From CALMEC01 sp964434425 (GTDB lineage: Bacteria > Actinomycetota > Thermoleophilia > Miltoncostaeales > Miltoncostaeaceae): a stretch of 11,665 nucleotides of DNA. A program made the translations under genes and the position numbers. The stretch is from contig CAYSVH010000031.1 of assembly GCA_964434425.1 (NCBI GenBank), positions 1 to 11,665 on the forward strand, written 5' to 3'. The notes beneath the pieces were generated by a model. It made no database searches. It was given only the letters and a program-made list of their open reading frames with translations, and was not told the DNA's origin. Each line of letters begins with the position of its first letter. Positions within the stretch are counted from its first letter, which is position 1. Positions 1 to 8,953 of this stretch are shown piece by piece.

Positions 1-262
1 GCAACCCACGAACAATCATGAGGAGGCGCCGACCCCGGCGCTCCATACGGTCTAGTCCTCAAGCGGTCGAGGGTGCAGGGATCACGTGCAGAGAATGCGA
101 TTCTCCGCCCGTCCGTCGTCTCCCAGGGGCTCAAGCGAACGTGTTGATCCGTCCGCTCCGTTCCTGCGTCGGCAACGATCAGCGCGCCGCGCCGGGTGCC
201 GCCGCCCGGCTCACCGGCTGATCTGCCCGACGGGGACGGCGGTGCGCGTGCGGGTCGCCCAC
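1..262. other. Non-coding stretch, no gene recognised
   Basis: I find no convincing gene here. A 67-codon open frame (18-221, +) is arginine- and proline-rich, has no ribosome binding site and resembles nothing I know. Short open frames run in from the left edge and stop at 19-21 and 53-55, so the tail of an upstream gene could end here. Just after the first stop is a small hairpin: GCGCCG (26-31) pairs with CGGCGC (36-41) around a 4-base loop, with no T-run. On the minus strand an ATG at 46-44 has GAGGA nine bases upstream and stays open to the window edge, so a leftward gene could start there, but only 15 codons are visible. The only other clear element is the inverted repeat at 91-105, listed separately. 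Confidence 0.4.
91..105. promoter_or_regulatory. Perfect inverted repeat, possible operator
   Basis: GAGAAT and ATTCTC are perfect reverse complements separated by GCG. The arms are richer in A and T than the surrounding DNA, as is common for binding sites of dimeric repressors. The half-sites resemble those of Fur-family boxes, but the three-base spacer does not match the usual single central base, so I do not assign a regulator. It lies about 360 bases before ppdK and could equally serve a gene beyond the left edge. Confidence 0.25.
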
Positions 263-333
263 TGACACGGCCGTGCACCGCCCTTCGTGGCACGGCCCCG
301 ATACACGCGAATCGTGTGCCGGGGCCCGTGTCA
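263..333 (+). promoter_or_regulatory. Possible three-way-junction RNA in ppdK leader
   Basis: Three nested helices can form at once. P1 pairs TGACACGG (263-270) with CCGTGTCA (326-333), 8 of 8. P2 pairs CCGTGC (271-276) with GCACGG (290-295), 6 of 6, and can extend two more pairs past a bulged G289. P3 pairs CCCCG (296-300) with CGGGG (320-324), then after a small internal loop ACACG (303-307) with CGTGT (313-317) around the loop CGAAT. Only C325 is left unpaired at the junction. Alternatively P3 can lengthen by pairing 294-295 with 325-326, which breaks the ends of P1 and P2, so two states are conceivable. No T-run follows, so it is not a classic terminator. It lies 134 bases before the ppdK start. 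I recognise no known riboswitch class. The fold was derived by eye. Confidence 0.4.
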
Positions 334-467
334 TGGAGCCGGGCGTCGCGCAATGCACGAGAATGACCGTCCGACACCCGATGATCACGGTCCTGTCCGA
401 CCCACCCGAGCGTGTGCCGAGCACGAGCGGTACCGCATTCGGTCGGATACCCGTCATGGAGCCGCAG

Positions 468-3125
<2,658 letters not shown>

Positions 3126-3135
3126 GGGCACACCC

Positions 3136-3445
3136 GTCCGCGCCGAGGTGACACCGAGCCGGCGACCTCCCTCAACCGAACCCCGCCGTCGTCCGGGCCA
3201 TGGACGAGATCGGCATCGACATCAGCGACGAGCGCCCGAAGCTCCTCGCCACCGACTCCGCTGCGGCCGCGGAGGTGGTGGTCACGATGGGCTGCGGGAC
3301 TCATGCCACATCTTCCCCGGCCAGCGCCATGGGGATCGGCCGGTCGACGATCCCGCCGGCCGCCCCCTGAGAGGCCGCCCGATCGATCCGTGACCAGATC
3401 GAGAAGCGCGTACGCGAACTCGTCGCGGAACTCACTCGACCGTGA
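3136..3445 (+). pseudogene. arsC: Degraded arsC-type arsenate reductase
   Basis: Pieces of a low-molecular-weight-phosphatase-type arsenate reductase follow one another in different frames. VRAEV (3136-3150) is followed by TEPATSLN (3153-3176). Next come NPAVVRAMDEIGIDIS (from 3179), RPKLL and VVVTMGCG (to 3297). DSCHIFPGQR and DDPAGRPL follow (from 3298), and then IRDQIEKRVRELVAEL (from 3386) ending at TGA 3443-3445. The breaks can be read: about ten bases lost after 3150; an extra five bases near 3177 (AACCG then AACCC); one base lost at 3297/3298; and a GATC duplication at 3381-3388. The N-terminal half with the CxxNxxRS phosphate-binding loop is missing, because ppdK ends only ten bases before the remnant. 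A functional protein is not possible. The family assignment rests on remembered consensus, chiefly the VTMGCG, FPG and DDPAG blocks. Confidence 0.85.
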
Positions 3446-3540
3446 CGGTCACGACGTAGCGCGCCGCGATCCACACCGGTGCCGCGCTCGGCGGTCGACA
3501 CCGTGCACCCGGCGGTCGCGCCCCGAAGAACGGCCCTTCG

Positions 3541-4779
3541 TCACCGGGTCCGCCGGCCCGCGTCCATCCACGTCAGGATGGTCTCCCCGAGGGCGGCGAG
3601 CCCGCGGTCCATCTGCCCGAAGTCGGCCGAGCTGAAGCTGAGGCGCATGGTGTGCGCTCCGCCGCCCAGCGCGTAGAACGGCGGACCCGGCACGTAGGCG
3701 ACGTGATGCGCCACCGCATCCGGCAGCATTGCCGTCGTGTCGACGTGATCCGGCAGCGTCAGCCACAGGAACATGCCGCCCTCGGGCGTCGTGTGGTGCA
3801 CCTCGGCGGGGAGGAAGCGCTCGATCGCGCTGATCATGTGCGCCGCGCGGTCGCCGTAGAGGGTGCGGACGCGCTCGACCTGGCGAGGCAGGACGTCGTC
3901 CACCAGCTCCGCGATGATCATCTGGTTGAGCGTGGGCGTGTGCAGGTCGGCGGCCTGTTTCGCCGCGATGACCTTCCCCATGATCGCGGACGGCGCCTGC
4001 AGCCACCCGTCGCGGAGTCCGGGCGCGAGCGTCTTGCTGAACGACGCGCAGTAGGCCACGTTGCACCGGTCGGCGTCGCCCTCGGCGTGGTCGAGCGCCA
4101 GCGAGTAGAGGCTGGGCAGCGGCTCACCCAGGAAGCGGATCTCTCCGTAGGGATCGTCCTCGATGACGAGCACCCCGTGCCGAGCCGTCGCCTCGACCAG
4201 ATGGCGACGCCGCTCGAGCGACATGGTGCGCCCGGTCGGGTTCTGGAAGTTCGGCACGGTGTAGAGGACCTTGGCCGGGTACTCGGCCAGGGTCCGGTCG
4301 AGCGCGTCCATGTCGATGCCGTGCTCGTCCGTCGGCACCTGGACGTAGCGCGGACCGAACGGGGCGAACGCCTGGAGCGCCCCGAGGTATGTCGGCGTCT
4401 CGACGAGGACGACGTCGCCCTCGTCGATCAGGACGCGCGCCAGCAGGTCGAGGCTCTGCTGGCTGCCGGTGACGATCTGGACGTTGTCCGTGGGGATCCC
4501 GTCGCGGGCCGCGATCCACTCGCGCAGCGGCCGGTACCCCTCCGTGGTGCTGTACTGGAGCGCCTGGGCGCCCCGCTCGCGCAGGACGCGGTCCGTGGCC
4601 TCGCGCACCTCGTCGAGGGGGAAGACCTCGGCGGCCGGAAGGCCTCCGGCGAAGCTGATGACGTCGGGGTTCTCGGTGATCTTCAGGATCTCGCGGATCG
4701 CGCTCGCGTTGGAGCGTCGGGCGCGCTCGGAGACCAGCGCATCGAAAGGATCGGCGGGACGGTGCGCGGCGGTCGGCAT
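3541..4779 (-). CDS. PLP-dependent aminotransferase, LysN-like
   Basis: This is a fold-type I, class I/II aminotransferase of 412 residues that transfers an amino group between an amino acid and a 2-oxo acid in the cytosol. ISFAGGLPAAEVFP near residue 41 and LQYSTTEGYRPLREWIA near 74 are typical of the 2-aminoadipate aminotransferase (LysN/MocR-related) group. That group also includes enzymes acting on branched-chain, aromatic and kynurenine-type substrates, so the substrate is not certain. Cofactor residues are in place: N180 of NPTG, D208 and Y211 in EDDPY, the Schiff-base lysine K249 in SFSKTLAPGLR, and R379 (MRLSFS) for the substrate carboxylate. There is no DNA-binding domain, so it is not a MocR regulator. 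The position after R256 is Asp (GLRDGW), where hydrophobic residues are more usual. The ATG at 4779 has AGGA eight bases upstream. The gene converges with the arsC remnant and lies 157 bases beyond the sufR stop, so it may have its own promoter. Confidence 0.9.
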   Translation of the reverse strand: MPTAAHRPADPFDALVSERARRSNASAIREILKITENPDVISFAGGLPAAEVFPLDEVREATDRVLRERGAQALQYSTTEGYRPLREWIAARDGIPTDNVQIVTGSQQSLDLLARVLIDEGDVVLVETPTYLGALQAFAPFGPRYVQVPTDEHGIDMDALDRTLAEYPAKVLYTVPNFQNPTGRTMSLERRRHLVEATARHGVLVIEDDPYGEIRFLGEPLPSLYSLALDHAEGDADRCNVAYCASFSKTLAPGLRDGWLQAPSAIMGKVIAAKQAADLHTPTLNQMIIAELVDDVLPRQVERVRTLYGDRAAHMISAIERFLPAEVHHTTPEGGMFLWLTLPDHVDTTAMLPDAVAHHVAYVPGPPFYALGGGAHTMRLSFSSADFGQMDRGLAALGETILTWMDAGRRTR

Positions 4780-4786
4780 TCCCCGG

Positions 4787-4792
4787 ATCCTA
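4787..4792 (-). promoter_or_regulatory. Possible -10 box of the aminotransferase gene
   Basis: On the minus strand TAGGAT ends seven bases before the ATG at 4779. That spacing would put the transcription start on or next to the start codon, as in the leaderless transcripts common in Actinomycetota. The same bases contain AGGA, which could instead be a Shine-Dalgarno sequence, so the two readings compete. No clear -35 element was found. Confidence 0.25.
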
Positions 4793-4806
4793 GATGGTTG
4801 ATTCCA

Positions 4807-4851
4807 TGGTCGGACCCATGGCCGGCAGAGGCGGCTTCCGTGGTCGGTCCC
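4807..4851. repeat. Pair of 11-base direct repeats before the aminotransferase
   Basis: TGGTCGGACCC (4807-4817) and TGGTCGGTCCC (4841-4851) differ at one position and start 34 bases apart. They sit 28 to 72 bases upstream of the aminotransferase start. The first copy contains the small inverted repeat GGTC-G-GACC. They might be paired binding sites for a regulator, but repeats of this size also occur by chance in GC-rich DNA. Apart from these, the possible -10 box and the hairpin at 4919-4933, I see nothing in 4780-4936. Confidence 0.2.
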
Positions 4852-4918
4852 CGATGGCTGAGCCTTCGACGATGTGTGTCGTCACCGGATCACATGCCGG
4901 TGTTCGTCCGACCCGTTG

Positions 4919-4933
4919 CGGCCCGGTGGGCCG
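4919..4933 (-). terminator. Short hairpin just after sufR
   Basis: CGGCCC (4919-4924) and GGGCCG (4928-4933) pair perfectly around a three-base loop, three bases past the sufR stop codon. There is no T-run on the minus strand after it, but many actinobacterial terminators lack one. If it works, it would separate sufR transcription from the aminotransferase gene downstream. Confidence 0.35.
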
Positions 4934-4936
4934 GGG

Positions 4937-5674
4937 TCAGTCCCGTGTCGCCGAGCCCTCGGTGGCGGCCGTCACCACCTCCGCGACGCAGGAGTCGTCG
5001 CCGCGTGCCCGCGTGGTCGTGGCGGCGATCTTGGCGCCCGGGGCGACCACCGAGAGGATGCCGCGCCAGATGGATCGGTCGAGTCCGCACACGCGCTCGG
5101 GGTCGTGGAACGCCATCTCCTCGAACGGGCAGGAACACGCCTTGATGGCCGTGTTCGACGACCCGTCCACCTGGGCGGCGAAGCCGTAGCGCGTGAGGAG
5201 CCGGACGACCTCGGCGATGGCCTGCGTCGGCGTGAACGTCTCGTCCCCCGCCTGGTCCTCGGCGAGAGAGCGCCCGAACGCGAAGCCCACGTGCTCGAGG
5301 CGCTCCTCGGGCGTGGAGCCCTCATCGGTCATCGCTTCGAGGAGCAGCCGGGCCAGCAGGTCGTAGTGGCGTGCCGGCAGCGACACCGCCATCTCCGTCT
5401 CGGCCAGCGAGTAGATCTTCGGGGGTCGCCCGGCACCGGGCCCACCCCGGGTGCGGCGCCGCAGACCGGCCTCCAGGAATCCCATCTCGACCAGTTTGTC
5501 GAGGTGGAATCCGGCGAGCCGGCTGTCGATGCCGACCTCCGTCGCCACCTCCGACCGCGTGACCGGCTCGGATGATCCGCGGACCGCGAAGAAGACGCTT
5601 CGTCGCGTGCCGTCGCCCAGGGCGGTTGCCAGGCGTTCGATCTCCTGCTCGGTGTGTTCTCGATCCCGCATCAT
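4937..5674 (-). CDS. sufR: SufR-like iron-sulfur-sensing transcriptional regulator
   Basis: A 245-residue protein with an N-terminal winged helix-turn-helix of the ArsR/DeoR kind. The recognition region is about residues 39-70 (TRSEVATEVGIDSRLAGFHL), and the wing is basic and Gly-rich, ending in GRPPKIYSL (82-90). The C-terminal half has the cysteine cluster of SufR proteins: C182 and C196 in CPFEEMAFHDPERVC, C229 in DDSC, and an extra C180. In this family the cysteines hold a 4Fe-4S cluster, and the cluster-bound form represses suf genes. The gene diverges from sufB across 109 bases, which fits control of the operon and of itself; in Mycobacterium tuberculosis the homologue lies in line with sufB instead. 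The frame continues upstream to 5887, but the start is set by GGGAGGG six bases before ATG 5674 (a second ATG follows at 5671) and by the start of homology. Which cysteines bind the cluster is inferred. Confidence 0.85.
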   Translation of the reverse strand: MMRDREHTEQEIERLATALGDGTRRSVFFAVRGSSEPVTRSEVATEVGIDSRLAGFHLDKLVEMGFLEAGLRRRTRGGPGAGRPPKIYSLAETEMAVSLPARHYDLLARLLLEAMTDEGSTPEERLEHVGFAFGRSLAEDQAGDETFTPTQAIAEVVRLLTRYGFAAQVDGSSNTAIKACSCPFEEMAFHDPERVCGLDRSIWRGILSVVAPGAKIAATTTRARGDDSCVAEVVTAATEGSATRD

Positions 5675-5783
5675 GTCGAGCCCTCCCGGCTGAGCTGTTA
5701 ATGGTACCCCACGTCGTCGCATGGAAAGGCGTTTCCGGTAACGTAGATATCTGTTAGAGCACAGCGAGCCTCCAGGAGGAGCC
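5675..5783. promoter_or_regulatory. Shared sufR/sufB promoter region with inverted repeats
   Basis: This 109-base divergent region must hold both promoters. For sufB, TAACGT (5739-5744) or TAGATA (5744-5749) fit a -10 box; no clear -35 was found. Two symmetric elements are candidate operators. GGAAA-GGCG-TTTCC (5723-5736) lies just upstream of the -10 candidates. CTGT-N6-ACAG (5751-5764) lies near the expected transcription start. For sufR, TACCAT on the minus strand (5706-5701) fits a -10 box about 26 bases before its ATG. The inverted repeat I recall for mycobacterial SufR (ACACT-N5-TGTGA) is not present. The AGGAGG at 5774-5779 is the sufB ribosome binding site. Confidence 0.5.
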
Positions 5784-7196
5784 GTGTCCACCATCCCCCC
5801 GCCCCCCGAACTCGAGGGAATCGACCAGTACAAGTTCGGCTGGCACGATCCGTCACACTCGGTGTTCACCCCGAAGAAGGGCCTCAACCCCGACGTTGTG
5901 CGCGAGATCTCTCAGCTGAAGGGCGAGCCGGAGTGGATGACGAAGTTCCGGCTTCGCTCGCTCGAGATCTTCGACCGCAAGCCGATGCCGACCTGGGGTG
6001 GCGACCTCAGCGAGATCGACTTCCAGGACATCTACTACTACATCCGTGCCAGCGACAAGCAGGGTCGCAGCTGGGACGAGGTGCCGGACGACATCAAGAA
6101 CACGTTCGACCGCCTGGGCATCCCGGAGGCCGAGCGCAAGTTCCTGGCCGGCGTGTCCGCCCAGTACGAGAGCGAGGTCGTCTACCACTCGATCCGTGAG
6201 GACCTCGAGAAGCAGGGCGTCATCTTCTGCGACACCGACACCGCGCTCCGCGAGCACGAGGACATCTTCAAGGAGCACTGGGCCACGGTCATCCCGCCCG
6301 GTGACAACAAGTTCTCCGCGCTGAACAGCGCCGTGTGGTCCGGCGGGTCGTTCATCTGGGTGCCGCCCGGAGTCCGCGTCGAGATCCCGCTGCAGGCCTA
6401 CTTCCGGATCAACCAGGAGAACATGGGCCAGTTCGAGCGCACGCTCATCATCTGCGAGGAGGACTCGTTCGTCCACTACGTCGAGGGCTGCACCGCGCCG
6501 GTGTACTCCAGCGACTCGCTGCACAGCGCGGTGGTCGAGATCATCTGCAAGAAGGGCTCGCGCTGCCGGTACACGACGATCCAGAACTGGTCGACCAACG
6601 TCTACAACCTGGTGACCAAGCGCGCGGTCTGCCACGAGAACGCCACCATGGAGTGGGTCGACGGCAACCTGGGCAGCAAGCTCACCATGAAGTACCCGGC
6701 CGTGTGGATGACCGGTCGCGGCGCCCGCGGCGAGGTGCTCTCCGTGGCGTTCGCCAGCGAGAACATGTACCAGGACGCCGGGGCCAAGATGGTCCACGTC
6801 TCCCCCGACACCTCGTCCACGATCGTCAGCAAGTCGATCTCCAAGGGCGGCGGCCGCACCAGCTACCGCGGCCTCGTGCAGGTCGAGCCGGGCGCACGCC
6901 GCGTCAAGGCCAGCGTCGTCTGCGACGCGCTGCTGCTCGACGAGGACAGCCGCTCGGACACATACCCCTACATGGACATCCAGGAAGAGGACACCTCCAT
7001 CGGCCATGAGGCCACGGTGTCCAAGGTCGCCGACGACCAGCTCTTCTACCTCATGAGCCGCGGGCTCACCGAGGAGGAGGCCATGGCGATGATCGTCCGC
7101 GGGTTCATCGAGCCCATCGCGAAGGAGCTCCCCATGGAGTACGCGGTCGAGCTCAACCGACTCATCGAACTGCAGATGGAGGGATCGATTGGCTAG
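5784..7196 (+). CDS. sufB: Fe-S cluster assembly scaffold protein SufB
   Basis: SufB is the main scaffold of the SufBCD complex: it receives persulfide sulfur and, with SufD and the ATPase SufC, builds a new Fe-S cluster in the cytosol. The 470 residues cover the whole family, from the N-terminal segment (YKFGWHD, FTPKKGLN) through the beta-helix core (SALNSAVWSGGSFIWVPPGV) to the C-terminal SufC-binding helices (RGLTEEEAMAMIVRGF). The key cysteine is C380 (KASVVCDALL), with H408 and E409 in GHEATVSK. The 29-residue distance from C380 to E409 equals that from Cys405 to Glu434 in E. coli. Unlike the M. tuberculosis gene it has no intein. The start is GTG 5784, four bases after AGGAGG; no upstream start suits better. 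It is the first gene of the operon and divergent from sufR, so it is probably repressed by it. Confidence 0.97.
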   Translation: MSTIPPPPELEGIDQYKFGWHDPSHSVFTPKKGLNPDVVREISQLKGEPEWMTKFRLRSLEIFDRKPMPTWGGDLSEIDFQDIYYYIRASDKQGRSWDEVPDDIKNTFDRLGIPEAERKFLAGVSAQYESEVVYHSIREDLEKQGVIFCDTDTALREHEDIFKEHWATVIPPGDNKFSALNSAVWSGGSFIWVPPGVRVEIPLQAYFRINQENMGQFERTLIICEEDSFVHYVEGCTAPVYSSDSLHSAVVEIICKKGSRCRYTTIQNWSTNVYNLVTKRAVCHENATMEWVDGNLGSKLTMKYPAVWMTGRGARGEVLSVAFASENMYQDAGAKMVHVSPDTSSTIVSKSISKGGGRTSYRGLVQVEPGARRVKASVVCDALLLDEDSRSDTYPYMDIQEEDTSIGHEATVSKVADDQLFYLMSRGLTEEEAMAMIVRGFIEPIAKELPMEYAVELNRLIELQMEGSIG

Positions 7197-7233
7197 ACGT
7201 CGTGGACACGACATCCGTGAGTGGCCGGCGAGG

Positions 7234-7318
7234 GGCTGGGTGTCGCTGGCACGAAGGAACGCGAAGTGCGGGCTGGTTGCCCGTGCGAGCCTTCCGAAAC
7301 AGCCGGGGGCACCCAGCC
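7234..7318 (+). promoter_or_regulatory. Long stem structure in the sufB-sufD gap
   Basis: The 150-base gap between sufB and sufD can form a closed stem. GGCTGGGTG (7234-7242) pairs perfectly with CACCCAGCC (7310-7318), and two more pairs (T-G, C-G) extend it inward. Inside, GAAGG (7253-7257) pairs with CCTTC (7290-7294), and CGGGC (7269-7273) with GCCCG (7279-7283) around TGGTT. The sufD ribosome binding site (GGAGG, 7334-7338) lies 15 bases after the stem and stays free. The structure might be an RNA-processing or stability element that adjusts the SufB to SufD ratio. The frame upstream of sufD is open from GTG 7221, but it has no ribosome binding site and no SufD-like sequence. The fold was derived by eye. 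Confidence 0.4.
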
Positions 7319-7346
7319 ACCGCCAGACGCCACGGAGGAATTGGTC

Positions 7347-8579
7347 ATGACGTCGAATACCGCACCGGCGTGGGCGGACGATGCCCGGAAGCGCGCCGAG
7401 GGCGTGCTCACCGAACTCCCCGCCCTCACCGGGCAGGAGGAGGAGTGGCGATTCACCCCGCCCACCGACTTCGCCCTGGAGGGCCCTCCCCCCGAGGGCG
7501 GCACCGGTGAGGGTGCCGCCGCACCGTCCGCGCCCGAGGGGCGCCTGGCGTGGCTGTCGTTCGTCGACGGCGTCGCGGAGACCGCCGAGACGGCGGTCAC
7601 CGATCAGGGCGTCATCATCGGCGAACTGGGAGCGGCCATCGCCGAGCACGAGGACCTCGTCCGTGACCGTCTCTACTCCATCGTCGGTTTCGACGACAAG
7701 CCGGGTGCGCTCAACGCCGCGCGGTGGGAGTCGGGTCTGTTCGTCTACGTCCCCGACGGTGTGAGGGTCGACCTTCCGATCGAGGCGCTCGCGTGGGCGA
7801 CCGGCAAGGTGGGACAGGTCTTCGACCGCACCCTCGTGGTGGCGGGTCGCGGATCGCACGTCACCGTCATCGACCGGTACGGATCGCCGGACATCTCGGG
7901 ACGCGTCACGGCGTCCAGCGTGGTCGAGGTCTTCGCCGGCGAGGACGCCGACGTGGAGCACGTCTCGGTCATCGACTGGGGTTCCGGTGTGCACCACCAC
8001 ACGGTCATCCGCGCGGAGGCCGGCCGCAACGCGAAGGTCCGCTCGGTGGTTGTCACCCTCGGTGGCGACGTGGTGCGCGTGGAGCCCACGATGCTGGTCC
8101 GGGGACCCGGTGCCGACGCCCGTGCCCTCGGCCTCTACTTCGCCGACGGCTCTCAGCACTTCGAGCACCGCGTCATCTCGCGGCACGAGGCGCCGCAGGC
8201 GTACTCGAACCTGCTCTACAAGGGCGCCATCAAGGACACGGCGCACACCGTCTTCTTCGGCAACCTGATCGTCCCGCCCGGCGCTCCGGGCACCGACGCC
8301 TACCAGACGAACCGCAACCTGGTACTGAACGACGGGGCGCGCGCCGAGACCATCCCGTTCCTCGAGATCGAGACGGCCGAGGTGAAGTGCTCGCACGCCG
8401 GCGCGGTCAGCCGTGTGGACGACGAGCACCTCTTCTACCTCGAGTCGCGCGGCGTTCCCCGTGACCAGGCGAAGCAGCTCATCGTCGAGGGTTTCTGCCA
8501 GGAGGTCCTGGACGAGGTCGGGCTGGACGAGCTGCGCGACGAGCTGTCGGCCGCCATCGCCAAGAAGGTCCGCCGGTGA
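7347..8579 (+). CDS. sufD: Fe-S cluster assembly protein SufD
   Basis: SufD is the paralogue and partner of SufB in the SufBC2D scaffold and is needed for iron entry during cluster building. The protein has 410 residues. The N-terminal helical part carries EEWRFTPP (about residues 32-39), followed by a Pro/Gly/Ala-rich linker near 45-62. The beta-helix core includes ALNAARWESGLFVYVPDGV and PQAYSNLLYKGAIKD. The C-terminal helices include EHLFYLESRGVPRDQAK. H350 in VKCSHAG corresponds to E. coli SufD His360, which sits at the SufB interface where the cluster forms. The start ATG 7347 is chosen because GGAGG lies eight bases upstream and homology begins just after; a longer form from GTG 7221 would add 42 unrelated residues. 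The stop overlaps the next start by four bases (GTGA), a sign of translational coupling. Confidence 0.95.
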   Translation: MTSNTAPAWADDARKRAEGVLTELPALTGQEEEWRFTPPTDFALEGPPPEGGTGEGAAAPSAPEGRLAWLSFVDGVAETAETAVTDQGVIIGELGAAIAEHEDLVRDRLYSIVGFDDKPGALNAARWESGLFVYVPDGVRVDLPIEALAWATGKVGQVFDRTLVVAGRGSHVTVIDRYGSPDISGRVTASSVVEVFAGEDADVEHVSVIDWGSGVHHHTVIRAEAGRNAKVRSVVVTLGGDVVRVEPTMLVRGPGADARALGLYFADGSQHFEHRVISRHEAPQAYSNLLYKGAIKDTAHTVFFGNLIVPPGAPGTDAYQTNRNLVLNDGARAETIPFLEIETAEVKCSHAGAVSRVDDEHLFYLESRGVPRDQAKQLIVEGFCQEVLDEVGLDELRDELSAAIAKKVRR

Positions 8580-8953
8580 GTTCCGCTCCCGCGGACATGA
8601 TCGACGTGGCGGCGTTCTCGGACATCCCGGAGGACGGCACGCACCTGGTCGAGATCAACGAGATCCCCATCTGCCTGGTGCGCACGGGCGACGCGGTCTT
8701 CGCCGTCCACAACACCTGTACCCACGCGTTGGCGCAGATGAACGACGGCTGGGTCGACGAGGGCACCATCGAATGCCCGCGCCACGGCGCGAGGTTCTCG
8801 CTCGAGACGGGTGACGCACTCACCCCTCCGGCCAACACGCCCCTCCCCACCTTCCACGTCGAGGTCGTCGAGAACCGGGTTCTCATCGATCCGACGCCAT
8901 CCCACCCCCATCCCCTTCTACAGAGAAACGAGTACGGAGCTGCACGTGGCTGA
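8576..8953 (+). CDS. Rieske-type 2Fe-2S ferredoxin of the suf operon
   Basis: A small soluble Rieske protein of 125 residues, of the kind annotated as a non-heme iron oxygenase ferredoxin subunit. The 2Fe-2S ligands are C48 and H50 (CTH) and C67 and H70 (CPRH), a C-X-H-X16-C-X2-H motif. There is no signal peptide, membrane anchor or oxygenase domain, and no oxygenase gene nearby. Its place between sufD and sufC therefore suggests a job in cluster assembly, for example passing electrons to the scaffold, or a ready client of the machinery; neither is shown by the sequence. Residues 105-125 form a His/Pro-rich tail beyond the usual final strand, and its codons double as the sufC ribosome binding site. 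The GTG start overlaps the sufD stop by four bases and has AGG eight bases upstream; ATG 8597 is a possible shorter start. The gene overlaps sufC by eight bases. Confidence 0.92.
   Translation: MSSAPADMIDVAAFSDIPEDGTHLVEINEIPICLVRTGDAVFAVHNTCTHALAQMNDGWVDEGTIECPRHGARFSLETGDALTPPANTPLPTFHVEVVENRVLIDPTPSHPHPLLQRNEYGAARG

Noticed and set aside
130..150. A LexA-like box (CGAAC-GT-GTTGA)
   Set aside because: The arms are not complementary enough and the spacing does not fit the actinobacterial SOS box.
273..467. A 65-residue N-terminal extension of PPDK in an open frame
   Set aside because: The added sequence has no PPDK similarity, and the usual family start with a GGAG ribosome binding site is at 468; openness is expected in GC-rich DNA.
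3438..3453. Overlapping palindromes (GACCGT-G-ACGGTC and CGTGAC-G-GTCACG) at the end of the arsC remnant, first read as a terminator
   Set aside because: A one-base loop cannot form an RNA hairpin and no T-run follows; it may be a chance palindrome.
5784..7196. An intein in SufB, as in M. tuberculosis
   Set aside because: The protein is continuous at the usual length, with no splice-domain motifs.
7221..7346. A 42-residue extension of SufD from GTG 7221
   Set aside because: It has no ribosome binding site and no family similarity, while ATG 7347 has GGAGG at good spacing.
5853..8429. An 858-codon open frame on the minus strand opposite sufB and sufD, with others opposite ppdK (1086-2768) and sufC-sufU (8883-11297)
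   Set aside because: They are mirror frames of well-supported genes, rich in Arg, Val, Asp, Gly and His, without recognisable domains.
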